A DNA stretch of 5,341 bases from Rhodospirillaceae bacterium UBA4468 (GTDB lineage: Bacteria > Pseudomonadota > Alphaproteobacteria > Rhodospirillales > Casp-alpha2): contig DGOK01000137.1 in assembly GCA_002389385.1 (NCBI GenBank), positions 1 through 5,341 on the forward strand, in the 5' to 3' direction. Below, piece by piece: positions 1 through 5,341 of the stretch (position 1 is its first letter; each line of letters begins with the position of its first letter). The notes beneath the pieces are model-generated. The model saw only the letters and a program-made list of their open reading frames with translations, was not told the origin of the DNA and searched no databases. Position numbers and translations under genes: made by a program.

Positions 1-1200
1 CAAGATTGGCAACAAGCCTGGCGCTCACCAGATCCAAAACCAGAGTACGATGTTCTCGTTATAGGTGGTGGCGGACACGGCTTAGCGACGGCGTACTATT
101 TAGCCAAAGAACACGGTATTACAAATGTCGCAGTCATTGAAAAAGGCTGGCTTGGTGGCGGTAATACTGGCCGAAACACGACCATCATTCGTTCAAATTA
201 TCTTTGGGACGAAAGTGCGCACCTATATGAAAAGTCGCTACAGCTATACGAGGGCATGAGCCAGGACCTCAACTACAACATTATGCTGAGCCAACGCGGC
301 GTTCTCAATTTGGCTCATAGCCTGGGCGATGTCAGAGATACCAAGCGCCGCGTCTATGCCAACAAGCTGAACGGTATTGATTCAGAATACATCGGCCCAG
401 AAGAAATTCGTGAACTCGTACCGATCATTAACTTAGACCCCAATATTCGCTATCCGGTTCTGGGATCATCTCTGCAACGCCGCGGCGGCACGGCCCGCCA
501 TGACGCCGTTGCATGGGGATTGGCACGTGCTGCGGATGCGCGCGGTGTCGACATCATTCAAAACTGTGAAGTCACGGGCTTTGATATTCAAAACGGCCAA
601 GTCAAAGGCGTCCACACAACACGCGGTGATATTAAAGCCAAAAAAGTTGGCGTTGTCGTGGCTGGGCATTGCTCCGTCCTTTCAGAAATGGCGGGTTTCA
701 GAATGCCCATCGAAAGCCACCCTCTTCAGGCGATGGTTTCTGATCCCGTGAAACCAATTATCGATGTCGTTGTGATGTCAGGTGCTGTGCACTGTTACGT
801 GTCGCAATCTGACAAAGGCGAATTGGTTATGGGTGCGGGCATCGATGCGCATACAAGCTATTCACAACGTGGCAGCATGCATATTGTCGAAGACCAAATC
901 GCTGCAGTTTGTGAACTCTTCCCGCTTTTCAGCCGCATGCGCTTAATGCGCCAATGGGGTGGAATTGTTGATACATGCCCGGATGCGAGCCCCATCATCT
1001 CAAAGACCCCGGTGGATGGCCTATACTTTAACTGCGGTTGGGGTACGGGCGGCTTTAAGGCCACGCCGGGTTCCGGGTGGGTATTCGCTCACACCATCGC
1101 GTGTAATGAACCACATCCATTGAATGCACCGTTCGCACTTGATCGGTTTGTAAATGGCAACCTTATCGACGAGCACGGCGCCGCCGGCGTTGCGCATTAG
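1..1200 (+). CDS. soxB: Sarcosine oxidase beta subunit (SoxB), 5' partial
   Basis: This is the flavin-bearing catalytic subunit of heterotetrameric sarcosine oxidase, which oxidises sarcosine to an imine, passes electrons from FAD to FMN and then to oxygen. The frame is open from base 1 and gives 399 residues to a TAG stop. Family members are about 405-420 aa, so only some 6-20 N-terminal residues are missing and no start is visible. The FAD dinucleotide-binding glycines (IGGGGHGLATAYYLA) are at residues 21-34 counted from the window edge, followed by GWLGGGNTGRNTTIIRSNYLW at about 49-69. His167 in the GGTARHDAV motif matches the histidine that carries covalent FMN in characterised TSOX enzymes (about His173). 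Arg64 (IIRSNY) and Lys353 (GGFKATP) match the pair that binds the substrate carboxylate in monomeric sarcosine oxidase (Arg52, Lys348). These assignments are by-eye alignments from memory. The C-terminus (LIDEHGAAGVAH) is typical and intact. It is the first visible gene of the operon. A dimethylglycine- or N-methylglutamate-oxidising relative is possible but less likely given the full soxBDAG context. Confidence 0.96.
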   Translation, partial: QDWQQAWRSPDPKPEYDVLVIGGGGHGLATAYYLAKEHGITNVAVIEKGWLGGGNTGRNTTIIRSNYLWDESAHLYEKSLQLYEGMSQDLNYNIMLSQRGVLNLAHSLGDVRDTKRRVYANKLNGIDSEYIGPEEIRELVPIINLDPNIRYPVLGSSLQRRGGTARHDAVAWGLARAADARGVDIIQNCEVTGFDIQNGQVKGVHTTRGDIKAKKVGVVVAGHCSVLSEMAGFRMPIESHPLQAMVSDPVKPIIDVVVMSGAVHCYVSQSDKGELVMGAGIDAHTSYSQRGSMHIVEDQIAAVCELFPLFSRMRLMRQWGGIVDTCPDASPIISKTPVDGLYFNCGWGTGGFKATPGSGWVFAHTIACNEPHPLNAPFALDRFVNGNLIDEHGAAGVAH

Positions 1201-1204
1201 GAGG
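1199..1204 (+). promoter_or_regulatory. Ribosome binding site of soxD
   Basis: AGGAGG, a perfect anti-16S match, starts inside the TAG stop codon of soxB and lies 7 nt before the soxD ATG. It fixes the soxD start at 1212. Because the site overlaps the soxB stop, ribosomes finishing soxB would sit on it, which suggests coupled translation (inference). Confidence 0.85.
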
Positions 1205-1211
1205 CAATGAT

Positions 1212-1520
1212 ATGTTCTTAATCCCTTGCCCCTGGTGTGGCGAACGCGAAGAGAGCGAATTTTCATATGGGCATGAAGCGCATATTGTGCGCCCGGAAGA
1301 CCCTGAGAAACTAAGCGATGCTGAATGGGCCAACTATTTGTTCATGCGGACCAATCCAAAAGGACCCCACCTTGAAAGATGGGTGCACACGGCAGGTTGC
1401 CGTCGTTGGTTCAATGTTGCCCGCAACACCCATACCAATGAGATTCTTGCTGTGTACTTGATGGGCGAAAAGCCACCCAAGAACTTGGCCAAAGAACCTG
1501 TAAAAGGGGCGAAGTCATGA
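1212..1520 (+). CDS. soxD: Sarcosine oxidase delta subunit (SoxD), zinc-binding
   Basis: This is the small structural subunit of heterotetrameric sarcosine oxidase, 102 aa, within the usual family size of about 90-110. It has no flavin; in the known TSOX structures it binds one zinc ion and packs against the larger subunits. The zinc ligands are visible: Cys6 and Cys9 in the N-terminal knuckle (IPCPWCGER), then His59 and Cys63 in WVHTAGCRRWFNVARNT. This is the same CxxC...HxxxC spacing as in the characterised protein, so the site looks intact. Other family signatures are ERxExEFSYGHEAHIVRP (about 11-28) and the NPKGPHLERWVH stretch (48-59). No signal peptide or membrane segment is present, so it should be cytoplasmic. 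The start is set by a perfect AGGAGG 7 nt upstream. Its last four bases (ATGA) also start soxA, so the two are probably translationally coupled. The Lys/Pro-rich C-terminal tail (about 85-102) looks flexible. Confidence 0.96.
   Translation: MFLIPCPWCGEREESEFSYGHEAHIVRPEDPEKLSDAEWANYLFMRTNPKGPHLERWVHTAGCRRWFNVARNTHTNEILAVYLMGEKPPKNLAKEPVKGAKS
1506..1509 (+). promoter_or_regulatory. Ribosome binding site of soxA
   Basis: A GGGG run (extended AAAAGGGG from 1502) lies within the soxD coding end, 7 nt before the soxA ATG at 1517. It is weaker than the soxD site, but spacing is good and the 4-bp ATGA overlap would allow reinitiation by ribosomes ending soxD. Confidence 0.6.
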
Positions 1521-4500
1521 CCCAGACACATCGCCTCACCGATGGCGGTCGCATTGATCGTGACCGCCCCATTGATTTCTTTTTCAACGGTCGCAGATAT
1601 TCCGGGTATGAAGGCGATACCCTTGCGTCTGCTTTGCTAGCAAACGGCGTAATGCTTGTAGGCCGTAGCTTTAAATACCACAGACCGCGTGGCATCACGT
1701 CGGCTGGTACTGAAGAACAAAATGCTCTCGTGCAGTTGGAGCGCGGTGCACGGACGATCTCAAACATGCTGGCCACACGCGTGCCGCTTTATGAAGGTCT
1801 CGACGCTGCCAGTGTTAATTGCTGGCCATCACACAATTTCGATTTCATGGCCGTGAACAGCTTGTTCCATCGAATTCTACCTGCAGGGTTCTATTACAAG
1901 ACGTTTATGTGGCCCGTATCGGCTTGGAAATATTATGAACACATCATCCGCCGTGCGGCAGGCCTTGGCCGTTCACCAATGGAGCCTGATGCAGATACCT
2001 ACGACAAGATGAACGCCCACGCGGATCTTGTTGTTGTTGGTGGCGGACCGGCAGGACTGACAGCTGCCAGATCAGCTGCGATACACGGTGCCCGCGTCAT
2101 TCTTGTTGATGAACAGACTGAACTTGGCGGACAGCTCTTAAACGAACGATTTGATATCAATGGTCATCCGGCAACCGATTGGGTAGCGGATATCGAAGCA
2201 GAACTCATGGCGATGCCGAACGTCACGATCTTAAAGCACACAACTGCGTTCGGATATTATGATCACGGCTTCATCGGCTTCCTGCAAAACCGCAGCAATA
2301 ATGTTGCGTTTGGAGAGGATGGACGTTCACGCCAACGCATGTGGCGCGTCCGCGCTAAAAACGTGCTTCTGGCTACAGGCTCGCTTGAGCGACCCCTTAT
2401 TTATTCAGATAACGATCGCCCCGGCTGCATGCTTGCGGGCGCCGTTCGAGCCTACGTTAACCGATACGGTGTCACACCTGGCAACCGCCACGTCATCTTT
2501 ACGAATAACGATGATGCTTACCGGTCTGCGCTTGATGTGAAAGCGGCGGGTGGTGACGTTGCATGTATTGTCGATTTACGTACCAAGCCAAAAGGCGAAC
2601 TGGTCACACAAGCGATTGAAGCAGGCATCGACGTCATAGAAGGCTCAGTGATCACTGCTGTCATCGGTGGCAAACGTGTTCGTGCCGTTGAAATTATGAA
2701 GCTTAACGAAGATGGTACGGGCGTCACAGGAACAGTGCAGACAATCACCTGCGATATCGTTGGCTCTAGTGGTGGCTGGAATCCCGTTGTTCATCTGCAC
2801 AGCCATTCTGGTGGGAAAAATGTTTGGCGGGACGAAGATGGTGTCTTTGTACCCGGCGACACACTGCAATCTGAACAGGTATGTGGTGCGGCAGCTGGTA
2901 GCTTCTCACTTCAAGCTGCACTGAACGAAGGCGACTTCGCGGGTATTGATTTCGCATCTAAACTTGGCCTTCCAACGAAAAAGCCTGGTGCAGTGCCTAA
3001 AACGTCATCTGACGTCGCTGAGGAACCTTGGAAGCTGTTGTGGTATATCCCGACGACGAAACCAGCGGGGCAGCGCGGCAAGCATTTCATTGATCAACAG
3101 AACGATGTCACTGTCACCGACGTGCAATTGGCCGCACGGGAAGGTTATCGCTCGGTCGAGCATGCCAAGCGGTATACGACCTTAGGCATGGCAACGGACC
3201 AAGGTAAAACCGGCAACATTCCTGGCCACGCGATTTTATCAGCAGCGCTGGGACAAACAATTCCAGAAACAGGTACGACGACGTTCCGTCCGCCTTACTC
3301 TCCTGTCACCATGGGTGCGATAGCGGGACGTTATGTCGGAGATTTCTTTGACCCTGTTCGGCGCACCCCCATGCATGATTGCCATGAAAAAGCCGGATGC
3401 TTATGGGAAGACGTCGGACAATGGCGCCGCCCTTGGTATTATCCGGCAGACGGCGAAAGCATGCAGGACACGGTAAACCGTGAGTGCCTCGCCGTGCGTA
3501 ACCATGTCGGTATGCTTGATGCAACGACGCTAGGCAAAATCGATATTCAAGGCCCAGATGCTGCCGAGTTCCTCAACCGTATTTATACAAATGCATGGCT
3601 AAAGCTTGCGCCCGGAAAATGTCGTTACGGCCTAATGCTTGGTGAAGACGGCATGATCATGGATGATGGTGTGACGTCTTGCCTGGGCGAAAACCATTAC
3701 CTCATGACCACCACATCAGGTGGTGCACCGCGCGTGATGGCTTGGCTTGAGGAATGGCTACAAACGGAATGGCCTGACCTCAAAGTTTACCTGACATCCG
3801 TAACAGAGCAATTTGCAACACTGCAGCTCGCGGGACCAAACGCACGTGCCCTGTTATCAGAATTCACCAAAGACATTGATCTGGATAACGACGCGTTTCC
3901 TTTCATGAGCTGGAAGTCAGGCACGGTTGCCGACATACCAGCACGCATTTACCGGATTAGTTTTACCGGCGAACTCTCCTATGAAATCAATGTTCCTGCC
4001 TCAGCAGGTTTATCGCTCTGGACGGATATTATGATTGCGGGTGAAAAGTTTGGTATTGAGCCTTTTGGCACTGAAACCATGCACGTGCTTCGCGCCGAAA
4101 AGGGCTTCATTATTGTCGGCCAGGAAACAGACGGCACAACGGCACCAGGCGATCTTGGTATGGACTGGATTGTCTCGAAAAAGAAGCCTGACTTTATTGG
4201 CAAACGATCCATGTCGCGGCCAGATATGCTTAGAGATGATCGAAAGCAACTTGTTGGCCTCCTCACATCTGATCCAAGCGAGGTTCTTCCAGAAGGTGGT
4301 CAGATCGTTGCGGAGACACAACCAAAGCCACCGATGACGATGATCGGTCATGTGACGTCGAGTTATTACTCAGCCGCCCTTGAGCATTCCATTGCGTTGG
4401 CGTTGGTAAAGGGTGGGCGCGCACGCATGGGCGATACGGTGTATGTGCCCATCGATGGCAAAACGGTCTCTTGTGAAGTTGTTGAGCCTATTTTCTATGA

Positions 4501-4528
4501 CAAAGAAGGGAACCGAATCAATGATTGA
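1517..4528 (+). CDS. soxA: Sarcosine oxidase alpha subunit (SoxA)
   Basis: This is the largest subunit, 1003 aa, full length for the family (about 970-1010). In TSOX it binds NAD+ tightly and helps form the FMN site with SoxB. Its C-terminal half takes the one-carbon unit from the sarcosine imine onto tetrahydrofolate, giving methylene-tetrahydrofolate. Domains in order: residues about 18-105, a ferredoxin-like fold (FFFNGRRYSGYEGDTLASAL, then GRSFKYHRPRG) without the cysteines for an Fe-S cluster, normal for SoxA; about 168-480, a two-dinucleotide-binding oxidoreductase region with VVVGGGPAGLTAARSAAIHG (172-191), the ATG motif (286-288) and SGGWNPVVHLHSH (418-430); a variable linker at about 480-520; about 615-895, a GcvT-like folate domain (EDVGQWRRPWYYP, GMLDATTLGKIDIQGPDA, TGELSYEI at 817-824, KKPDFIGKRS); and about 905-990, the GcvT C-terminal barrel (QLVGLL, GHVTSSYYSAAL). 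The start overlaps soxD (ATGA) with a G-rich site upstream. The end overlaps soxG by 8 bp. No frameshift or internal stop is seen. Cytoplasmic, with no signal peptide. Confidence 0.97.
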   Translation: MTQTHRLTDGGRIDRDRPIDFFFNGRRYSGYEGDTLASALLANGVMLVGRSFKYHRPRGITSAGTEEQNALVQLERGARTISNMLATRVPLYEGLDAASVNCWPSHNFDFMAVNSLFHRILPAGFYYKTFMWPVSAWKYYEHIIRRAAGLGRSPMEPDADTYDKMNAHADLVVVGGGPAGLTAARSAAIHGARVILVDEQTELGGQLLNERFDINGHPATDWVADIEAELMAMPNVTILKHTTAFGYYDHGFIGFLQNRSNNVAFGEDGRSRQRMWRVRAKNVLLATGSLERPLIYSDNDRPGCMLAGAVRAYVNRYGVTPGNRHVIFTNNDDAYRSALDVKAAGGDVACIVDLRTKPKGELVTQAIEAGIDVIEGSVITAVIGGKRVRAVEIMKLNEDGTGVTGTVQTITCDIVGSSGGWNPVVHLHSHSGGKNVWRDEDGVFVPGDTLQSEQVCGAAAGSFSLQAALNEGDFAGIDFASKLGLPTKKPGAVPKTSSDVAEEPWKLLWYIPTTKPAGQRGKHFIDQQNDVTVTDVQLAAREGYRSVEHAKRYTTLGMATDQGKTGNIPGHAILSAALGQTIPETGTTTFRPPYSPVTMGAIAGRYVGDFFDPVRRTPMHDCHEKAGCLWEDVGQWRRPWYYPADGESMQDTVNRECLAVRNHVGMLDATTLGKIDIQGPDAAEFLNRIYTNAWLKLAPGKCRYGLMLGEDGMIMDDGVTSCLGENHYLMTTTSGGAPRVMAWLEEWLQTEWPDLKVYLTSVTEQFATLQLAGPNARALLSEFTKDIDLDNDAFPFMSWKSGTVADIPARIYRISFTGELSYEINVPASAGLSLWTDIMIAGEKFGIEPFGTETMHVLRAEKGFIIVGQETDGTTAPGDLGMDWIVSKKKPDFIGKRSMSRPDMLRDDRKQLVGLLTSDPSEVLPEGGQIVAETQPKPPMTMIGHVTSSYYSAALEHSIALALVKGGRARMGDTVYVPIDGKTVSCEVVEPIFYDKEGNRIND
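4505..4510 (+). promoter_or_regulatory. Ribosome binding site of soxG
   Basis: GAAGGG lies in the soxA 3' end, 10 nt before the ATG at 4521. It is a moderate Shine-Dalgarno match at slightly long spacing. It supports ATG 4521 over the in-frame upstream ATGs (from 4413) deep inside soxA, which would add 36 residues unlike any SoxG N-terminus. Confidence 0.55.
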
Positions 4529-5153
4529 TACTTATCGTTTAAGGAGCCCCCTCGCCCATCTTGGGCTTGATGCCCGCGCACGTGCAGAAGCCGACATCTC
4601 AGGCACAGGCGTTATCATAAGCGAACGCCCGCAGGCCGGATTAATTAATATCCGCGGTGATGTATCTGATGCGCGTTTTGTTACGGCCATCGAAAAATCT
4701 ATCAAGCTTAGTCCACCCACAGTGCCTAACACTGTTGTTGGCAAACCTTCCACCACTCGCCTTATGTGGTTAGCGCCAGACGAGTGGATGGTCATCACGC
4801 GCCCAAGCGGCGCTGAGCGCGCACTCAAAGCGTTGCAGAAGAACCTCAAGATTGCTGATCTTCATAGTTCTGTCACGGATACGACCGAAGCCCGGACATG
4901 CATCCGTGTATCTGGACCACGTGCCAGGGAAGTTATCTCCAAAGGATGTTCAATTGATTTGCATCCTTCGGCTTTTGGGCCGGGACAATGCGCACAAACT
5001 GTCGTCTCACGTGTCGGCGTCATGCTGGCTCAAACTGCGAACAGTAAAACACATCAGCCGACCTATGAGCTTTATCCGCTTCGAAGCTTTGCGACGTACC
5101 TTTGGAATTGGTTGGAAGATGCCTCAGCTGAGTATGGCGTGAAGGTCGAGTAA
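4521..5153 (+). CDS. soxG: Sarcosine oxidase gamma subunit (SoxG)
   Basis: This is the gamma subunit of heterotetrameric sarcosine oxidase, 210 aa, in the usual range of about 185-210. It has the GcvT-like fold of the SoxA C-terminal half but no cofactor of its own, and it completes the alpha-beta-gamma-delta complex. Recognisable family segments are RSPLAHLGLDARA (8-20), LINIRGD (41-47), LMWLAPDEWMVI (81-92) and the most conserved block VTDTTEARTCIRVSGPRARE (118-137), followed by SKGCSIDLHPSAFGPGQCAQT (140-160). The C-terminal RSFATYLWNWLEDAS (188-202) is also typical. The chosen ATG overlaps soxA by 8 bp and gives the expected short lead-in before RSPL. It is the last gene of the operon. 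The stop is followed after one base by the end of a convergent frame, so no room is left for a dedicated terminator. Confidence 0.95.
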   Translation: MIDTYRLRSPLAHLGLDARARAEADISGTGVIISERPQAGLINIRGDVSDARFVTAIEKSIKLSPPTVPNTVVGKPSTTRLMWLAPDEWMVITRPSGAERALKALQKNLKIADLHSSVTDTTEARTCIRVSGPRAREVISKGCSIDLHPSAFGPGQCAQTVVSRVGVMLAQTANSKTHQPTYELYPLRSFATYLWNWLEDASAEYGVKVE

Positions 5154-5154
5154 C

Positions 5155-5250
5155 CTACTCTTTATCTCGTCTATCACGCGCCTCGCGGCGGCTTCCCTTT
5201 CGTCGATCATTAACTTCACGGCGCTCAGCACCTTTCCGTCTGTCACCGCC
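5155..5250 (-). repeat. Degenerate DRRKG-x-RRE coding repeat, about 36 bp period
   Basis: Read on the reverse strand, GACAGACGGAAAGGTGCTGA and, 36 nt further on, GATCGACGAAAGGGAAGCC encode nearly the same peptide (DRRKGAE and DRRKGSR). A third, shorter unit (GATAGACGAGAT, DRRD) follows 33 nt later. The DNA has diverged at several positions while the peptide pattern of acidic-Arg-Arg is kept, which favours a translated repeat over a simple DNA repeat. It lies entirely inside the convergent partial gene. Confidence 0.45.
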
Positions 5251-5340
5251 TTCAGGCATCTCAAGTTGCTGCTGACGACGGTAGGTTTGCGAGCGCCTTT
5301 CCTGATGCTGCTGTCGTCGGTCCTGACGTCGACGCTCACG
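5155..5340 (-). CDS. Unidentified convergent gene, C-terminal part only (Arg-rich tail)
   Basis: A reverse-strand frame is open from the window edge for 61 codons and ends in TAG one base from the soxG stop. The visible residues are extremely polar: Arg, Gln, Glu and Asp dominate (ERRRQDRRQQ, YRRQQQ), with no hydrophobic core, cysteine or membrane segment. This suggests a disordered, charged tail rather than a domain. The last half repeats a motif: DRRKGAERRE (33-42), DRRKGSRRE (45-53), DRRDKE (56-61). I do not recognise the protein. Tails like this occur on assorted alphaproteobacterial proteins, and a nucleic-acid or membrane contact would be a guess. The frame was preferred over the other open reverse frame (5124-5339). 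By hand count its third-position GC is about 44%, near the roughly 50-55% of a soxA sample; the rival's is about 79% and it runs 30 nt into soxG. The start lies beyond the window. It could also be a chance open frame. Confidence 0.42.
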   Translation of the reverse strand, partial: RERRRQDRRQQHQERRSQTYRRQQQLEMPEGGDRRKGAERREVNDRRKGSRREARDRRDKE

Positions 5341-5341
5341 G

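Noticed and set aside
1207..1221. Tiny ATG frame (ATG ATA TGT TCT TAA) between the soxD ribosome site and its start
   Set aside because: It lies only 2 nt after AGGAGG, too close for good initiation, and it encodes four residues. The ATG at 1212 is ideally placed and gives SoxD.
1411..1776. Antisense open frame of 121 codons across soxD and the start of soxA
   Set aside because: It is opposite two strongly conserved genes, shows no recognisable protein features and has no supporting ribosome site. It is a shadow of the coding strand.
1550..1840. A 2Fe-2S ferredoxin-type domain at the SoxA N-terminus
   Set aside because: The fold is recognisable, but the cluster cysteines are absent (only Cys102 lies nearby), as is normal for SoxA, so no Fe-S cluster is called.
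4010..4351. Antisense open frame of 113 codons opposite the SoxA folate domain
   Set aside because: The SoxA frame here is clearly conserved. The reverse product has no domain or plausible composition, so it is treated as a by-product of soxA codon structure.
4413..4520. A longer SoxG start at the in-frame ATG at 4413, giving 246 aa
   Set aside because: It would lie over 100 bp inside soxA with no ribosome site, and the added residues do not resemble SoxG. ATG 4521 gives the family-like N-terminus and a GAAGGG upstream.
5123..5132. Perfect 10-bp palindrome CTCAGCTGAG near the soxG end
   Set aside because: It has no loop or T-run and lies within the codons for PQLS-like conserved-frame sequence (soxG Ala201-Ser202 region). 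It is too short to call an operator or terminator, and one such palindrome by chance is expected.
5179..5200. CGCC-TCGC-GGCG hairpin followed by a pyrimidine stretch, as a possible terminator of the sox operon
   Set aside because: The stem is only 4 bp and does not extend, and the following GCTTCCCTTT is not a clean T-run. It also falls in the Arg-codon repeats of the convergent frame, which explain the GC-rich symmetry.
5124..5339. A second open reverse frame (possible GTG start at 5339) of 71 aa
   Set aside because: Its third-position GC by hand count is about 79%, unlike the neighbouring genes, and it overlaps the soxG coding end by 30 nt. The adjacent frame ending exactly next to soxG has a repeated peptide pattern and more typical codon use. 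It is not fully excluded.

Overview
The window carries an almost complete soxBDAG operon for a heterotetrameric sarcosine oxidase (TSOX), all on the plus strand. It is followed by the 3' end of an unidentified gene running the other way. The organism is probably an alphaproteobacterium, perhaps marine. This rests on the gene order, strong similarity by recall to rhodobacterial and rhodospirillal Sox subunits, mixed codon use (soxA third-position GC roughly 50-55% in a hand-counted sample) and tightly packed genes. It is a family-level impression, not a database result.

Layout: soxB (beta subunit) enters from the left edge and lacks only its first residues. soxD (delta, zinc-binding) follows after 11 nt, with its Shine-Dalgarno sequence lying across the soxB stop. 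soxA (alpha, 1003 aa) overlaps soxD by 4 bp (ATGA). soxG (gamma, 210 aa) overlaps soxA by 8 bp. One base after the soxG stop, the last 188 bp hold a reverse-strand reading frame, open to the window edge, that encodes a very Arg/Gln/Glu/Asp-rich tail with near-repeats of a DRRKG...RRE motif.

The four subunits form one cytoplasmic flavoenzyme. SoxB dehydrogenates sarcosine on FAD and carries a second, covalently bound flavin (FMN). SoxA binds NAD and has a GcvT-like C-terminal half that captures the one-carbon unit on tetrahydrofolate. SoxD is a small zinc protein and SoxG a GcvT-fold subunit that complete the complex. The products are glycine, hydrogen peroxide and, when tetrahydrofolate is present, 5,10-methylene-tetrahydrofolate. 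The pathway is the last step of choline/glycine betaine/dimethylglycine or creatinine breakdown. Genes that often sit nearby (glyA, purU, folD, betaine demethylases) would lie outside the window, as would the promoter.

I found no RNA gene, mobile element, CRISPR array or attachment site, and no intergenic region longer than 11 nt. The window looks ordinary. The least explained part is the low-complexity convergent gene end at the right edge.
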